From Betaproteobacteria bacterium (lineage in GTDB: Bacteria > Pseudomonadota > Gammaproteobacteria > Burkholderiales > SG8-39), in NCBI GenBank assembly GCA_009693435.1, contig SHXF01000021.1, forward strand, positions 1 through 51,385: DNA of 51,385 bases, written 5' to 3'. The notes below the pieces were generated by a model. It worked only from the letters and a program-made list of their open reading frames with translations. It did no database searches and had not been told where the DNA came from. Of the stretch, positions 51,259 to 51,385 are shown piece after piece. Every line of letters starts with the position of its first letter. The stretch's first letter is position 1. Both the position numbers and the translations under genes were made by a program.

Positions 51259-51385
51259 CTGATGTCCTGACCGCCACGGTAACCACGCCCAGACGCGGAA
51301 CTAGTTCTCCTATGTGGCTGGGCGTTATCTGCCTCTTTTAACACTGACCAGATTTCTTAGAGCGGAAATATTCGCCCTTTTGGGG
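51259..51385. other. Right-edge sequence of different composition
   Basis: The last 127 bases are poorer in GC than neighbouring genes and contain no coding frame of note. They may be the end of a mobile element that disrupted the Bug gene, or a contig end. No terminal inverted repeat can be tested because the element continues outside. Confidence 0.35.

Overview
The window is a high-GC bacterial chromosome segment most like a betaproteobacterium of the order Burkholderiales. The evidence is the GC-rich third codon positions, several Bug-family (tripartite tricarboxylate) binding proteins without their permeases, two branched-chain-amino-acid-type (Liv) ABC transporters, and a dense set of Rieske oxygenases. 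The genus cannot be fixed from sequence alone. No rRNA, tRNA, CRISPR array or complete insertion sequence was seen.

Region 1 (1-9.8 kb) holds a 42-residue basic protein, a luciferase-like (LLM) flavin oxidoreductase, a Bcr/CflA-type MFS exporter, a signalling set (CHASE2 histidine kinase, LysM/FecR-type secreted protein, single-domain response regulator), a glutathione S-transferase and an orphan LivK-type binding protein. Region 2 (9.8-15.5 kb, minus strand) is a complete livKHMGF operon ending in a second LLM oxidoreductase joined to livF by a 4-bp overlap. Region 3 (15.6-20.7 kb) carries a DUF1330 protein, a TAXI-type binding protein without a signal peptide, a VOC protein, 3-hydroxyanthranilate 3,4-dioxygenase, an MBL-fold hydrolase and a phthalate-dioxygenase-like Rieske oxygenase. 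Region 4 (20.8-27.2 kb) has four Bug proteins and an ornithine-cyclodeaminase-like protein. Region 5 (27.3-30.5 kb, minus) is a second liv operon (HMGF) with no binding protein of its own.

Region 6 (31.4-51.3 kb, all plus except one gene) reads as an uncharacterised catabolic island. A Rieske oxygenase and a LigB-type ring-cleavage protein occur as an adjacent pair twice, about 12 kb apart. The first pair runs, mostly by 4-bp start/stop overlaps, into an M20-like protein that has lost most metal ligands and a molybdenum hydroxylase whose 2Fe-2S subunit is fused to a CoxG-like domain. Two LivK-type binding proteins, two DUF1989 proteins, a DUF1330 protein, an alpha/beta hydrolase, a VanA-like Rieske protein, a UbiD-type decarboxylase and a truncated Bug gene complete it. 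The likely logic is uptake of an aromatic or N-heteroaromatic acid, hydroxylation (Mo enzyme, Rieske), decarboxylation (UbiD) and meta cleavage (LigB). The substrate is unknown.

Other features: short tandem repeats with different unit lengths (20, 21, 11 and 13 bp) sit beside genes or, once, in frame inside a gene. A 53-bp interspersed repeat occurs twice. A palindrome of two perfect DnaA-box sequences lies in a gene-poor gap. No intact DNA-binding regulator was recognised in 51 kb; the only candidate is a frameshifted IclR remnant.
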